This document shows, piece by piece, positions 1-11,086 of a DNA stretch of 64,000 nucleotides. Numbering within the stretch: position 1 is the stretch's first letter; each line of letters starts with the position of its first letter. The stretch is from Takakia lepidozioides. Taxonomy: Eukaryota > Streptophyta > Takakiopsida > Takakiales > Takakiaceae. The stretch is from assembly GCA_030704615.1 (NCBI GenBank), contig CM060732.1, positions 82,235,171-82,299,170 on the forward strand. The letters run 5' to 3'. The position numbers and the translations under genes were made by a program. The notes under the pieces are model-generated. The model was not told where the DNA came from. It saw only the letters and a list, made by a program, of their open reading frames with translations, and did not search any database.

Positions 1-98
1 CTTTCCAATAGGACCAAGCACCATGGCTTGGCCCCCGCAGTTTGTGAGATCTCAACGACGCTACAAAACAAACAAACAAACAAACACACGTCTCGCTT
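1..98 (-). repeat. SINE-like dispersed repeat, partial copy (3' end)
   Basis: This is the terminal part of a repeat family that recurs at 41.95, 42.28, 56.25, 57.08 and 57.9-58.2 kb. It shares the accaagcacc...gagatctcaacgacgctac block followed by an (AAAAC/AAAC)n tract and then cgtctcg. The copy is cut by the window edge, so its other end cannot be seen. It contains no coding sequence. Confidence 0.7.
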
Positions 99-154
99 GT
101 TCATTCTGTAAGGCTGCGGGCCTGTTGTAGAAAAAGACAAAGGTGTCAGTTAGG

Positions 155-216
155 CTAGGGGCGCAGAAAAATTTGATTGCCCCTTGTGAAGGGACGTCTT
201 TTTTGCGCCCCCTTAG
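155..216. repeat. Short foldback (imperfect inverted repeat)
   Basis: The left arm reads ctaggggcgcagaaaaa (155-171) and the right arm ttttttgcgcccccttag (199-216). They are near reverse complements around a loop of about 27 bases. A further GGGGCGCCCC palindrome lies just downstream, at about 234-243. It could be the tip of a foldback element or a chance GC-rich hairpin. Confidence 0.45.
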
Positions 217-390
217 CAAAGGGTGATTCTGTGGGGGCGCCCCTTACAAAATATTCTATCTAAGCCAATAGCGCCTCTTTAATCCTGAATCCTGGGGTGA
301 TTCACGTTGGGGCTTGCAGCTGCCCATGGAACCTGGCACTTATTACTCATTACATCCAACTACCACGTTATTACCTGCCAATTTCAAGGT

Positions 391-434
391 GCAAGGCGAA
401 GTGGCTCTTAGTTACGCCGGCTTTGGCCGGAGTC
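391..434 (+). mobile_element. LINE 3'-terminal fragment
   Basis: These 44 bases match 55,885-55,928, the extreme 3' end of the large LINE in this window, at 42 of 44 positions. In both places the match stops at ggccggagtc and is followed by a TC/TCTG-rich simple tract. Upstream of base 391 the similarity ends, as expected for a very short 5'-truncated insertion or for a 3' tail shared with another element. Confidence 0.6.
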
Positions 435-439
435 ATTTG

Positions 440-1260
440 TCTGTCTGTCTCTCTCTTTACCAATTTCAACCAAAACTCCAATCTTTTAGGTAATGCTTTG
501 ATATATTATACAGGTCCGCCGGCTTGAGGGAAGCAAAGGAGGGTGGGGATTTGATAGGCGGCCCCGCTAAAACGTCGCGGGTGTTAAAAAACAAAATCAG
601 AACTAAATCCCTTATTCATATTTTGAAATGGCGGGAATGCCTTCTTGTTAGGTCATTTGTTGGAGCGCCTTCAAGGGTGGAGTGGGGCTTGTGGAAGATG
701 AAGATTTATGCACAAAGTGCATCCTTAGTAATTGTTGTAGTTTCAATACTACTAGTGTTCACATCTTGGGATCACTAATTCACAAGCCTCTACTCGACAA
801 AGTTCTAGTTGACTTGAATCCATCATCAAAGTGTTGCATTTGGCAGCATACAAACGCTTTCTTTTTCATGTGTCCCAAACTTGGTTTGTCCCTTGCTATA
901 TCATTCAAGCTATGGGACAGCTCCAACAAGCTTGGAAAACTCTATAGACTGTACCAAGGCTTGCTTACATTCCCTAAAACAAATTCCACAATGAGAGGCA
1001 TTTCTGGTGATTTTTCCTGGAAGCGGACAGGGGCAGTTGACCTGAACTCCCCGTTGTTGAATAGATACATATTTTTCACTACATGTCAAAGGTTGACAAA
1101 TCAATTTTGTGCTTTGTGAAATTGTGTATCATGGTCTTAGCCTACGTCTTATCCTCAAGACACTAGCCAAATGATATTTGTGTGCCCAAATGCAACCACA
1201 ATTGATTTTTGATTGAATGGCTTTCTAGCGTGTGTGTACGATGAGTGAGTCTACATACAC
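440..1260. other. No recognisable gene
   Basis: AT-rich sequence with only short open frames, the longest about 145 codons at 682-1119. None resembles a known family and there is no consistent splice-linked coding signal. I see no RNA gene here. Confidence 0.5.
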
Positions 1261-1263
1261 ACT

Positions 1264-1562
1264 AAGTTGATGAGGCCCTATCAATCATATACACACAAAT
1301 TTTCAAAATTTAGAGTTGAAAGGGACATAACGTGGACCCATTGAGTCATTAGACGTAAACCTTATCATTACGTCACGACACATACAGTCTATATAAAATG
1401 AAAGCCCCGAAGAAGAGACCACAAAGTTGATGAGGCCCTAACAATCATATACCCACAAATTTTCAAATTTTCAAATTTAGAGTTGAAAGGCATAATGACG
1501 TAAACCTTATCATTACGTCACCAGTCTATATAAAATGCAGGCACCCAAAGAATAGACCACAA
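1264..1562 (+). promoter_or_regulatory. Two tandem copies of a TATA-containing unit
   Basis: A unit of about 160 bp (1264-1423) is repeated at 1424-1562 with a few small indels. Each copy carries TTACGTCA (1368-1375 and 1513-1520), a bZIP/CRE-like site, and about 20 bp later a consensus TATATAAAA box (1390-1398 and 1527-1535). The order and spacing look like a duplicated core promoter. Downstream there is only a short 17-codon frame (MAMGSLALAQHKRKLRE) and no recognisable gene, so the function is unproven. It may equally be the promoter part of a decayed element. Confidence 0.45.
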
Positions 1563-1949
1563 AAAAATATGATGATGACTATGTCAAACAAATAAACCAA
1601 GCCTCAAATGGCGATGGGCTCTCTTGCTTTGGCCCAACATAAGAGGAAGTTGAGAGAGTAAGGGCCTGACTAAGCACAACACACCAGTCGGAGCCTTCAC
1701 ACGGTGTCAGGTCCTTTAACTACATTTTCTCCATGGACTTGAACATGATGCGTAGTCTCTCTATACAAGAGAGCCAACAAGGAAGATAGGAGCCAACTTT
1801 CGTACTAAGTTGCCCCTTGAACTTGATTTCATGTTGTTTTATTTGAAAGGTCTCGAAAACAAGATTAAAAATAACATAATAGTCAATAGAGCAAACGGCT
1901 CGACGCATATGGCTCCTATTTACCACCTCCCTACGAGTTCGACTGGGTC

Positions 1950-2647
1950 TTCCGCATCCCTCTGTGTTAGGACTACAACAGTGTGTTTGTCGCCATCCTC
2001 TCGATTCAATCGGCGTACATCTTCTTCGTTGCCCCTGCGATGGAGAACGCACTGCGACCCATGACGTCGTCCAAGATGCAGCAGCTGCGGTTGCTCGTGA
2101 TGCTGGGATACATGTCATTCGAGAGCAGGTGCACATACTCCCATCGACCCACAATCACCATTCCACTCGACGATGGGTTGACATTGTTCTCTCACAGGAC
2201 GGACTGCGTACATTGGCGGACGTTGTCATCGCTGATCCTACTAGGTCGGATCTCCTGCCCCGCACAGACTCATCATAGGGAGTTGCCGCTTTAGTAGCTG
2301 CGCAGGGAAAGGAGCATGACTATCGGGCACGTCATTCCACATACACATTCCTTCCTTTGGCTGTCAAGATCTTTGGTTGTTTGCATCATCAGTTCAACGA
2401 GTTCCTTCACACATGTGCCCATCATGCAACAGAAAACAAAAGCTTTGGAAGCCCATACGCCTCTTTTCTTGTAGCTTTCTTTAGACAACGAGTTTCTGTT
2501 GCTTTGCAAAAGGCTCAAGCTCAATCTATTTTACGTCGGGCAGAGGTTGCTGGGGTGGCTTCATCTCGCCTCCCCGCACTCTCTGATCCATCCTCTTTCC
2601 TGCTGTCTGACCTTCTTCATGATGTAGGTGATACTATAATAGTTTGA
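1950..2647 (+). pseudogene. C-terminal remnant of a retroelement protein
   Basis: One frame reads from 1964 to a stop at 2645-2647 with a single TAG (2276-2278). It has the C-terminal pattern of a reverse-transcriptase-associated protein common in plant genomes: CPCDGERTATHDVV, an RRWVDIVL segment, LADVVIADPTRSDLL, then TFLPLAVKIFG and a C-terminal RQRVSVALQKAQAQSILRRA helix. The RT core is absent. This is a truncated, stop-containing copy of about 228 codons. The family assignment is by remembered pattern, so the parent clade is left open. Confidence 0.55.
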
Positions 2648-2649
2648 TT

Positions 2650-5600
2650 TCTTTCTTTGTGTTAATATATCTAGCTCTACCAGCTTTGGTTGTTTCCTCT
2701 TGGGGACAGTTACACCCATTTGTACAATCACCCCACTTGGGTCTTTTTAAAAAGCTATGCAGGGTTATATATAAGCAAAGGAGAGGAGGTAATGCCTGGG
2801 GAAGGCACAACAGGGACTTGGCCATTTTTGACATAATCCAGTTAGATTACAGTTATCTAACAGTTAGATCTGCCATCCAGTGAGTGGTACTAGGACAACA
2901 ATTGGAGCACAGTTCAACCCACATCACCGCAGGGCATAGCCGAGATGCTTGGACTTGTTCTCGGGAATCACCAGCAAACAACTTGTCTCTTGGCTCCTTT
3001 CATGGCTCCTTCCTCTCCACAATCTTGGTATCTCTGCACCACATCACACTTTGCATGTTGCAGCTTGGCCCACCTCCTTCAATATCTCAACCTCACTCTC
3101 TTCCATCTGACTGGCTGCTATGGGACTTGGATTCTTCCAGCTCGATTCACTATGTGAGCTGTGGTGCTAATGTTTGGCATCCGCCTGTTTATGGGCAGGA
3201 GACTTGTAGCCTCCCTTCGCTTTCTTTTAGGAAGCGGTGAATCCTGCATCACCATCTTCCATTTGGGTTCTCTCAAATCAACCCAATAGCATACCAGATC
3301 AGAATGTGTCATTGATCTGGTAAATGACGGCCCCATGACGGCCTTTGAGGTTGCAGCCTTTGTGTTTTGACCGCACCGATTGAGCGTGGATGCCATCTTG
3401 AGCCTTTCGTGAGGGTGCAGGCACAAGCTTTCCAGTCTATGAGATGGGAGGGGCCGGCAAAATCCTTTTGATTGGCAACTGATTCAAATTCATGCACTGG
3501 AGCGTTGCTCGGACCCGCCAATGCCATCGTCACTTGGACAAGAATCCTAATCGAATAGGTGGGTATTGCGTCAGGGCGATGACGTGTCTATGCAACTTGC
3601 TGCATGGAAAGAGGCAGAGGATCCAGTGAGTGGGGCACACCATTCACCCACTTGTGTTGTGGCAAGTGCAGCTCAATCACATATCCTTGGAGCAGCGACC
3701 TCATCCTTAACGTACAGTCCAAAGTAGCAACCAGGGAAAGGTAACTGGTTCAGATAGCATCTGTGCTATTCTTGAGAGATTCACGTGTCACTGAAATGAA
3801 GCTTCGAAGCAAGTTCGTCCTCGCAATTTCCACTGCAGCTTCCAGACATGCTTCCAACCATGTTCTTCGCTCAGCGATGACGCCACTACCGCTTGAACTT
3901 TTGCGTGTTCTTCTCCTTTCACTCGCCTCATTGTATGATTGCGTCCATTTCTGCCCAAATCCACTTGGGAAACGCATGAAATACTGAGCGTTTGATGGGC
4001 GTGGGGAACTTTTCTGTTTACATTCTAACTCACCTACCTGCATTTGGCTCCGCTTTGCTGTGGCTTCCACAGAGCCAGTTGAACGACAACGCCGAAGTAC
4101 ATGTAACAGGGGAGTACAATGGCTTGCAGAAGTCCATAATTCACACATAACTCCATATGCAGGTCTGCTTGGGTTTCCTTCCAAAGGATATGCTGATAGT
4201 GAAAATCAGGCCTGTGAACTGAAGAACTGGTTCTCTTGTGGGGTCTATCCCATGTGAAATGATGTTTAAGAGAAATTGAAGGAACCGAAGGCACAATGAA
4301 TATGACAAGAAGGTTTTCCATTTAGCTCAATGCGTTACATACACCTCCACTGGTATGTACTACGAACTGTGAAAACATGGTACCTATGTTGATGTTGAAT
4401 GTCTCAGTCAGGGAAGTATGGATACAAACAACACCCTTAAGTACATTAGTATAAACCTGTGTTACACTAATCACTTGGAGTCCATAGTCCAACTGAATGC
4501 GGGGAATCAGGTCTGTGGTACCGGTAATCCTTGTCGGCTGAGATTGATCTTGCAGAGTCATACAAGCACAGAAGACTGGGAAAACCTTTCTCTTCTCTTC
4601 TAATGGCTAGAATCATATGGTCACAGCTTCACACTGCCGGAAGTTACAAATCTCCCATTAAAGCCAAGTACTGTTACAAGTATCTCCTTCCTTCTCCATT
4701 TCAGAGCTGCTGCAAAACCGATATGTTGCTTTGAGTGATTATCATAGAGCTGATAGAATCCAAGAAGATCAAGCCAAACTAGGATTCCAATTCCTACAAT
4801 TTGATACTGAAGGCCTTGAACCTCTCATTTTGATCTATTGCACATGGTGAGAAAACCTAACTCACCACTCACACACCACATCACTAACCTGCATCTAATT
4901 TCTGCAAAACGGGTTTGTTATGGTCATCAGTTCAATTCTGCTGCCCAAGCCCCCTTAGAGCTGACAAGAACAGGTACATTTAGTTTTTTAAGAATTATTT
5001 ACACAGGATACAGTCCGGTACTTTCTAATTCTCTCAAACAGACCAGGGAGGGCACACACGGCCAGAGCCATGCAATCTTATCCCAACAAAGCCTTATTTG
5101 TATCTGTCAAATCTTACTGTCACATTAATTGTTCAGAAGCTACTTGGGGAACATGGGGGAGGGGGGAGGAGCAAGCGAAAGAGACATCATAATCTTCTTT
5201 GCCAGCAAGGATGTGGACAGTTGACTTGCACAGTTGACTTCCAGATTTCATGAAAGCAAGGAATATATTTGTAGGTGTTTACCACGATCTACAAACACCA
5301 GGCATCTCCTCCGGCTCCTTGAAAGAAGCATACCGTGGCACATATCTTGATGTGTGCGCAAATCCCCAAAGCTGCATCCATGTAATAACCGGCTGCACTA
5401 TCAAAGAGCAATTCACTACTGCTTTTGTATTATGGAACATCATGATATGAATACCTTGAGAGAACCTAGTAATAGCTTATCTCTAGTTCCATGATAAGAA
5501 ATGGGATGACGCATACGACTCTTGTATTTCTTAACTGAGTATTGTGCCTCTACGGCAATCGTTATGCTTTGTACCATATTGGAACAGGATTCCAAAAGTT

Positions 5601-6100
5601 TTTGCACAATATATCACTCTTGCCTAACTGTTTACAGAAAAGTCATACTCTCAAGCTGGCTTATCTGTCTCATCTCATCACTTGCTTTTTTAAGTGGATT
5701 TTTACCCCGTCTGCTTAATTCCATTTTTCTAACTTGGAAAACACAAAAACAAACTAGAAATTACACCTAAACTTTACTAATGAACCTTTAATGTCACAGG
5801 GGACCCCTGCTACTCTGCAAATGGAATTTGTGCAGAGTCGCCATTACTAGTGTGAAGGAATTGGCGCCAATCATAAGGGCCAGAAGGTAGCAGACCAGAG
5901 TGCTGCCACCAAATTGCCTTTGTGTGGGCTATATACTTGTGTCAACAAATACAGGAACTGGTGGGGTCTGTACTCAAGCTGAAGACCAAGCATATCTTGC
6001 TCTGCATGTAAGCTCCAGGTTCTAAGACTAGATGCACTGATTACCTTTCCCACTTCATATGCAAAGAGGAGCATATAAGGCCATTGGTTTTAATCTTTAA
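2650..6100. other. No recognisable gene (about 3.4 kb)
   Basis: Open frames here are short (under 145 codons), fall on both strands and show no known motifs or paired splice sites. The stretch lies downstream of the TLDc gene 3' end. Untranslated sequence or small RNAs cannot be excluded. Confidence 0.5.
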
Positions 6101-6105
6101 AGTAG

Positions 6106-9100
6106 CTAACTTGTAATTCCCAATGTGTGTGTCAGGCTAATGTGAGGACACCGAAGTGGAAAGGAGGTGGGATACAGCACCTCAACATTTTTCAAGGTGA
6201 AGTCTTCAGTATGTGAAAGGCAGCAGCTGCCATAAGTCTCACATGCACCGCTTGTTCCATGCAAACTGCCCTCCATCACAATATCCCACCACAATCATTT
6301 AACCATCATGAGCAGTTTTTCAATCTTTGGCTAGAGCAATTGCATGATGTCTGTGTACAATTGTGGGCCAACAGCCCCAAACTTGCTCTTGACAAAGTTC
6401 ACAGATGCTCGTCTCTTTCCTAAAGTACTTTCTTGCAGGACAAAGTGCAGAGAATATACCACTAGTCACATTCTTTAAAGGGTGGCTCTACCTGACGCCA
6501 GTAAAACACAAAGAAAATAACCTTAGACTGAGCTAGTCAAGGAGTGCTCCGCAGACTTAGCATGATAACTAATTTGTTGCCCGGATGATCAGACCATGCT
6601 CAGAAAGGGCATCTACCCATTCCAGCAAAACAGTCGGCTCCCTGCTGAGGCCGATTGCTGAGCCCCAATACTAGGTCTCTGCCCTTACATCCATGCCAAT
6701 CGAAAGCTCCAAAACTACCTTGAGCTCACAAAGGTTTCCTTAACTGAGGGTGCTGTTTATTTTCAGTACTTGTAGCAGTAGCACAAGGAATCTCCCTGAA
6801 TCAAGGACTCCTTATTCACTTCATAAGAACTCCGGTCTGTAGTGCAAGGGAGAATCTGTATGGTCTACGACCCTCTTAATGAAAATCTAGTAGGAGAGCT
6901 TGCCAGGAAGACCCATTGAGAACTTTATAGAATGTGGCTTTCATTGACACGACTTGGCAAGAATTTCTGCCAGTCTCTCCAACCCCACCAACAATCCCAC
7001 CAGTGGGTTTTGCCTTGATGCCAGCATTTCATAATACCAGCTTCATACACATGGTTACAAGTGAATAACATACATGCAAATAGTTCAAATTACTCACAGG
7101 TCAGAGTCAAGGTGGAGAGCAAAATGGCCACCACCTCCAAATGCAAGGCCCTCCGTCGTGCACAGCACAAAGTATCTATTAAGGCCTGTAACACATAAAA
7201 CCCTTCGACTTGATTACTGCCATTTGGGCACTCTCCTTTGTGAAATATAAGGAAACAACATAACCCCCTAGAGCACACATAATACATAAGTGCAGCAACC
7301 AAACGCAGGCTCCAATTTCTGTGTGATGCTTGAACATAGTACCTGTGGGGCGAAATATCTTTGGGTGGCCAACAACATTGGTGAAAACAAACGACTCGCT
7401 TGTTCCCTGAAAGCAAGTTATAATCAGCACTTAACCTTAAGCAAGGGGCTATCAAAGAAGCTTATTACTACTTCACTCTTCAGAGAAACAACCTCAGCAA
7501 TAACGACTGGACACATACATCCTAGTATCATACATTGCTAGATTCTTCTTCCTCAGGGGAGCTAACCAGTAGGTCTGTTTGGACTAACAGGCCAAAGAAT
7601 AGCACCATTGCAACCTTATTGCCAGCACTGAGTATATCGCTACCCCACAATAAAGGCAGGACACATGTGTGGATGCCCTGCACTTCCCATGAAAGTTATA
7701 TGTGTGGCTAGCTCACACACGCAACATAACAATCAAGCACCTACTCACTGCTCACACAGGGGTCCCCGAACAGAGTCCGACAGTTCTTGCTGAAGACACC
7801 ATCTACTATGGAGCTCATTCACATAGGCATAAAATTAGAAACATGCAGGGATGCATGGCCTCACCTGGTATTTCTTCTTAGGGGTGGGTTTCAGGGGCGC
7901 TGTCATCAACCCACCAAACACAGCCCCCTGTCTGTCCCCTGCCACCTGGACATCGATCAAAGAGTTTGTCCCCAATCACTAAACTTCCAACGTTGATTCC
8001 AGGTCTTGGCACGATATAATGCTAATTGCAGACCGTTGAGCTCGAATAGATGAGGAGTTTACACAAACCTAAAATGGGTTAAAGGCATTGGGGGATATGC
8101 ATCATTATTCTTTTCCCCAGTCAGAATATGTGATACATTCAAACACTAAGAAAGAAGGTGCTTGCTATGCATTATCAGAGACTGCATACCCCTAGAACCA
8201 CTGGCTGTACAACCTTGACAACCACGACATGAATGAAGAGATAGATAGAGAGGCTGATGACAGTCAGGCCCCACCAGAAAAAACCCAGAAAACCTGCTCT
8301 GAGATGATATCACACAGTACAAGGTCCCCCCAGAAAGAGAGTCTTTGTTGAAAAATGTGATTAAGTTGGAGTATGTACCAGTAAGCAGGGCCCTGGCAGT
8401 ATATTGCTCTTCCTATAAAGGGTGAGCAGCGATATCCCATGTTTCTCTGTACTGCTCTTCACAAAACAGCCAAATCCACTAAGTCATTGCTACCAGTGAA
8501 TGGTAACTAGGGATACAACCACAAAAAGGAATATGTTGAAAATGGCTACTGCCATCAGGAGCATGAACTCCACACAGCAGTTAAATTGACATGGCAAGGT
8601 TGCCAGAAGTTGTCCCTAAGGGAAGTTGACCCCGTATGTCCAACATACTTAACTGTTAGCCTCGCAGTTTGGGACTTAAAAGTCATCCTTTTCACAAGTG
8701 CACGGGTAGCATAAAAACTACATTGCACATGGAGTGCACATTTCTGTGTTTACCTGTAGAGAAGCACCCATTGGCGACCCTTGGCCAGCGTTGGCAATGC
8801 AGAGCAGAGAAAACCGCGGAGGCTTTCAGAGAGAAGAGATGATTCCTCTGTCATGGCCGGAAGGTAAGGCAGCTGTGAGGGCAGCATTGCCTCAACTGGT
8901 GTGTTGTCCACCATTCGTGAACCGGCCAGGTCATGCTCACAAACCAGCTGCCAATCAGCCTCATCCACATCGTCGCCAAGGCCCCTACCTGTTTCTCTAC
9001 CCCTGACACCAAGCTCCCCCCAGTTATTTGTCTCTCCCAGCAAAATTCCCTCCCCACGTGTTTCAGCTGGCTGCTGCAACCGGCCGTCTAACATGCTTGT

Positions 9101-9358
9101 TGATGTTGAGCCCACAATAGAATCTCCATCTTTAGCCTGTACATGGTCACCTGAGGATGTTGCAGGGTTATCCCCAGAGGGGCTCGTTTCAGTGCATGAG
9201 AGCAAGGAGAGAAGAAAAGCGGTAAGTGAGGATGTGTCAGGCCCTTGAAAGTCGGAGTCCTTATCTTTAGGGCCCTTGGGTGCGCCTGACCTATGCTTTT
9301 CACTGTCTGATTCTGGTGGGTCGTCCTGTTCATCATCACACAAAGCAAAAAGTGCCAT
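6106..9358 (-). CDS. TLDc-domain protein, six exons
   Basis: The minus-strand gene model is exons 9358-8754, 8451-8379, 7945-7865, 7406-7343, 7185-7098 and 6265-6106. All junctions are GT-AG and in phase, giving about 356 aa. The first 185 residues are acidic and low-complexity. The TLDc fold then runs from LPAMTEESSLLSESLRGFLC through QWVLLYS, EKHGISLLTLYRKS, VAGDRQGAVFGGLM, GTSESFVFTNVVGHPKIFRPTG, RYFVLCTTEGLAFGGGGHFA and SGACETYGSCCLS to DFTLKNVEV. TLDc proteins in other eukaryotes act in oxidative-stress resistance and bind the vacuolar H+-ATPase; the plant role is less clear. The start ATG has an in-frame TGA 9 bases upstream. The 3' end is the weak point: exon 6 may read through to the stop at 6106, or splice at 6181 (GAG|gtgctg) to an exon I could not identify. 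The gene is head-to-head with BRCA1. Confidence 0.88.
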
Positions 9359-11086
9359 TCGTTTTCAATAGAAGAAACACAATTACACCTATTCCTAGGG
9401 GCTTCATATTTACAGATGACATATGAGAGCCGGAGGCACTGAGGGAGTGGGCACTACACATAGAGAAAGAGCTCTACCAGTCCTCAGGATCTGTCAACAT
9501 GGCATTGATTTGGAAGTGGGGCCTAATCTCAACCCTAAACAGCATGCTCTGTATGGAATTTGAAATATTGGCATGTAACGGCTAGTAGTTAATTTTGACT
9601 GCAAGCACGATAACCCAGAAACAGCAGACTTGGACCAGGATGCGAAGTCCTGACCTATAAATCTACAGCTCCAAGTATGCTTTTAATTTTAAGCAAAAAA
9701 AAGTGTCACAAAGCAGTTCCTTATTCCAAACATGCTGATTGCTTCTAGGGTGGAAAGTCATCCAAGCCGAGGCTTGCACCCCCATCGCGTCCTAGTGACA
9801 TAGAAGCATGCATTATGACTAACGAATTTGAAACCATGGACGCTTAGCCTTTGGCAGGGACTCATCGAGACCGTTCCCAAATACTGTAATTCTTCTTCTT
9901 CTTCTTCTTCTTCTTCTCTCTCTCTCTCTATCTCCGGCAACATAGTATATGCTCTTCAACTTCACCCAAGGCAGGTGAATAGACATCCATCCACAAATAC
10001 TAAACAAGACAAACCGTGCGTCCGTAAACCTGAAGGCATTGCAAGGAAAGGAAACAATCACAACCTGCAGATCAGATTTTCGAATTTCCCCAGGAAAGAG
10101 CTTCTTTACTCGCCGTGCCGGCGACTGGTCAGAGAGAAGGCGCCCGACCTTATCACCCACCTTGTCCACCCATCCCAGAGGGTTGGATAACAACCCCACC
10201 CTCATCTCTCCCCTTCACACCCACACTCGATCCTCTAAATTCAACGAAAGACGGCTGGGATGAAGAGTGTGCGTGAATCTATGCCCCAATTGCTACAATT
10301 CGGGAGGAAGTTCACTCCCCGCCAGCAACCCCGCTTCCAATTCCAATCTGACCAGCACTTTCTCTTCCCCTCATCAATCTTTCATGCCCGAGCAAGCCCT
10401 GGTAAACAATCCGCAGAGACCCGCAGAGAATCGAGCAAGCCCTCCATGGATCCAACGCTAGTCTTCTGCATCGCTCTGGGTCTCATCACCATGCAGAGAC
10501 GGTAGTTCCCCGAGCCACGTGGCGCCCTTACATTCGATGATGTGGTACCACGTCATCGAAAAGTCATACGGCTGCTGACAGCGGTCCTGTCGGGTCCGCG
10601 CCGTCAACCGTGCGAAGCCGCGCGGTCCACAGCGCGGGCGGCGCTGGGAGCTGCGCGGCATGGATCTCTACAGCTTCGGTAGCTTTGCGGTGACCGCAGA
10701 GATATCCGCGGTTGGTCGGCTGCGGGAAAGGTTAATGACTTACTAACCCACAGACTAAACTAAGAATCTGGACTAAGAAAGTCACTAATCAAGTCACTAA
10801 GCAAGTCACTAATGGAGGTGCGTCTTCCCGCGCATGTTTGCATTTCAAAGCCTGCTGATCTCTTCCCCCTCTTCGCTCTGTAGATATGTCTCTTCAATCC
10901 CTCATTTGCTCAATGCACAACAACCTCTTTCGCAAATTCTTCTTCTTTCCGGAATTGAAAGTTTAGAACAAGATTTTCTCCCTCTTTGCTGCATTCATTT
11001 TGTGTGGTTGTCGAGGAATGTGTGGGAGAAATTCTGTGAATCAGCGGGCTTTACTGTGAGAGAGAAGAACGGAGTGGGGAGCAGCG
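9359..11086. promoter_or_regulatory. Shared upstream region of the TLDc gene and BRCA1
   Basis: The 1.7 kb separates two divergent start codons. It holds a (CTT)n(CT)n microsatellite at about 9891-9930, a GC- and CpG-rich block at 10,510-10,700 with a perfect G-box CCACGTGG (10,515-10,522), a long palindrome (listed separately), and three copies of aagtcactaa at 10,779-10,812. No convincing gene lies within it. The CpG-rich block is the best candidate for a core promoter. A bidirectional role is inference from layout only. Confidence 0.5.
10533..10560. promoter_or_regulatory. 28-bp near-perfect palindrome with ACGT half-sites
   Basis: The sequence reads TTCGATGA-TGTGGTACCACG-TCATCGAA and is its own reverse complement apart from one mismatched pair. 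The right half contains CCACGTCA, the complement of TGACGTGG, overlapping TCATCG. Both are established binding motifs of plant bZIP factors, including those of the unfolded-protein and stress responses. A G-box lies 10 bases upstream. Dimeric bZIP binding is inferred. Confidence 0.5.

Noticed and set aside
9758-9943. Acidic Glu-repeat and Ser-repeat frames near 9.9 kb
   Set aside because: They are readings of the (CTT)n/(CT)n microsatellite in the shared promoter region.
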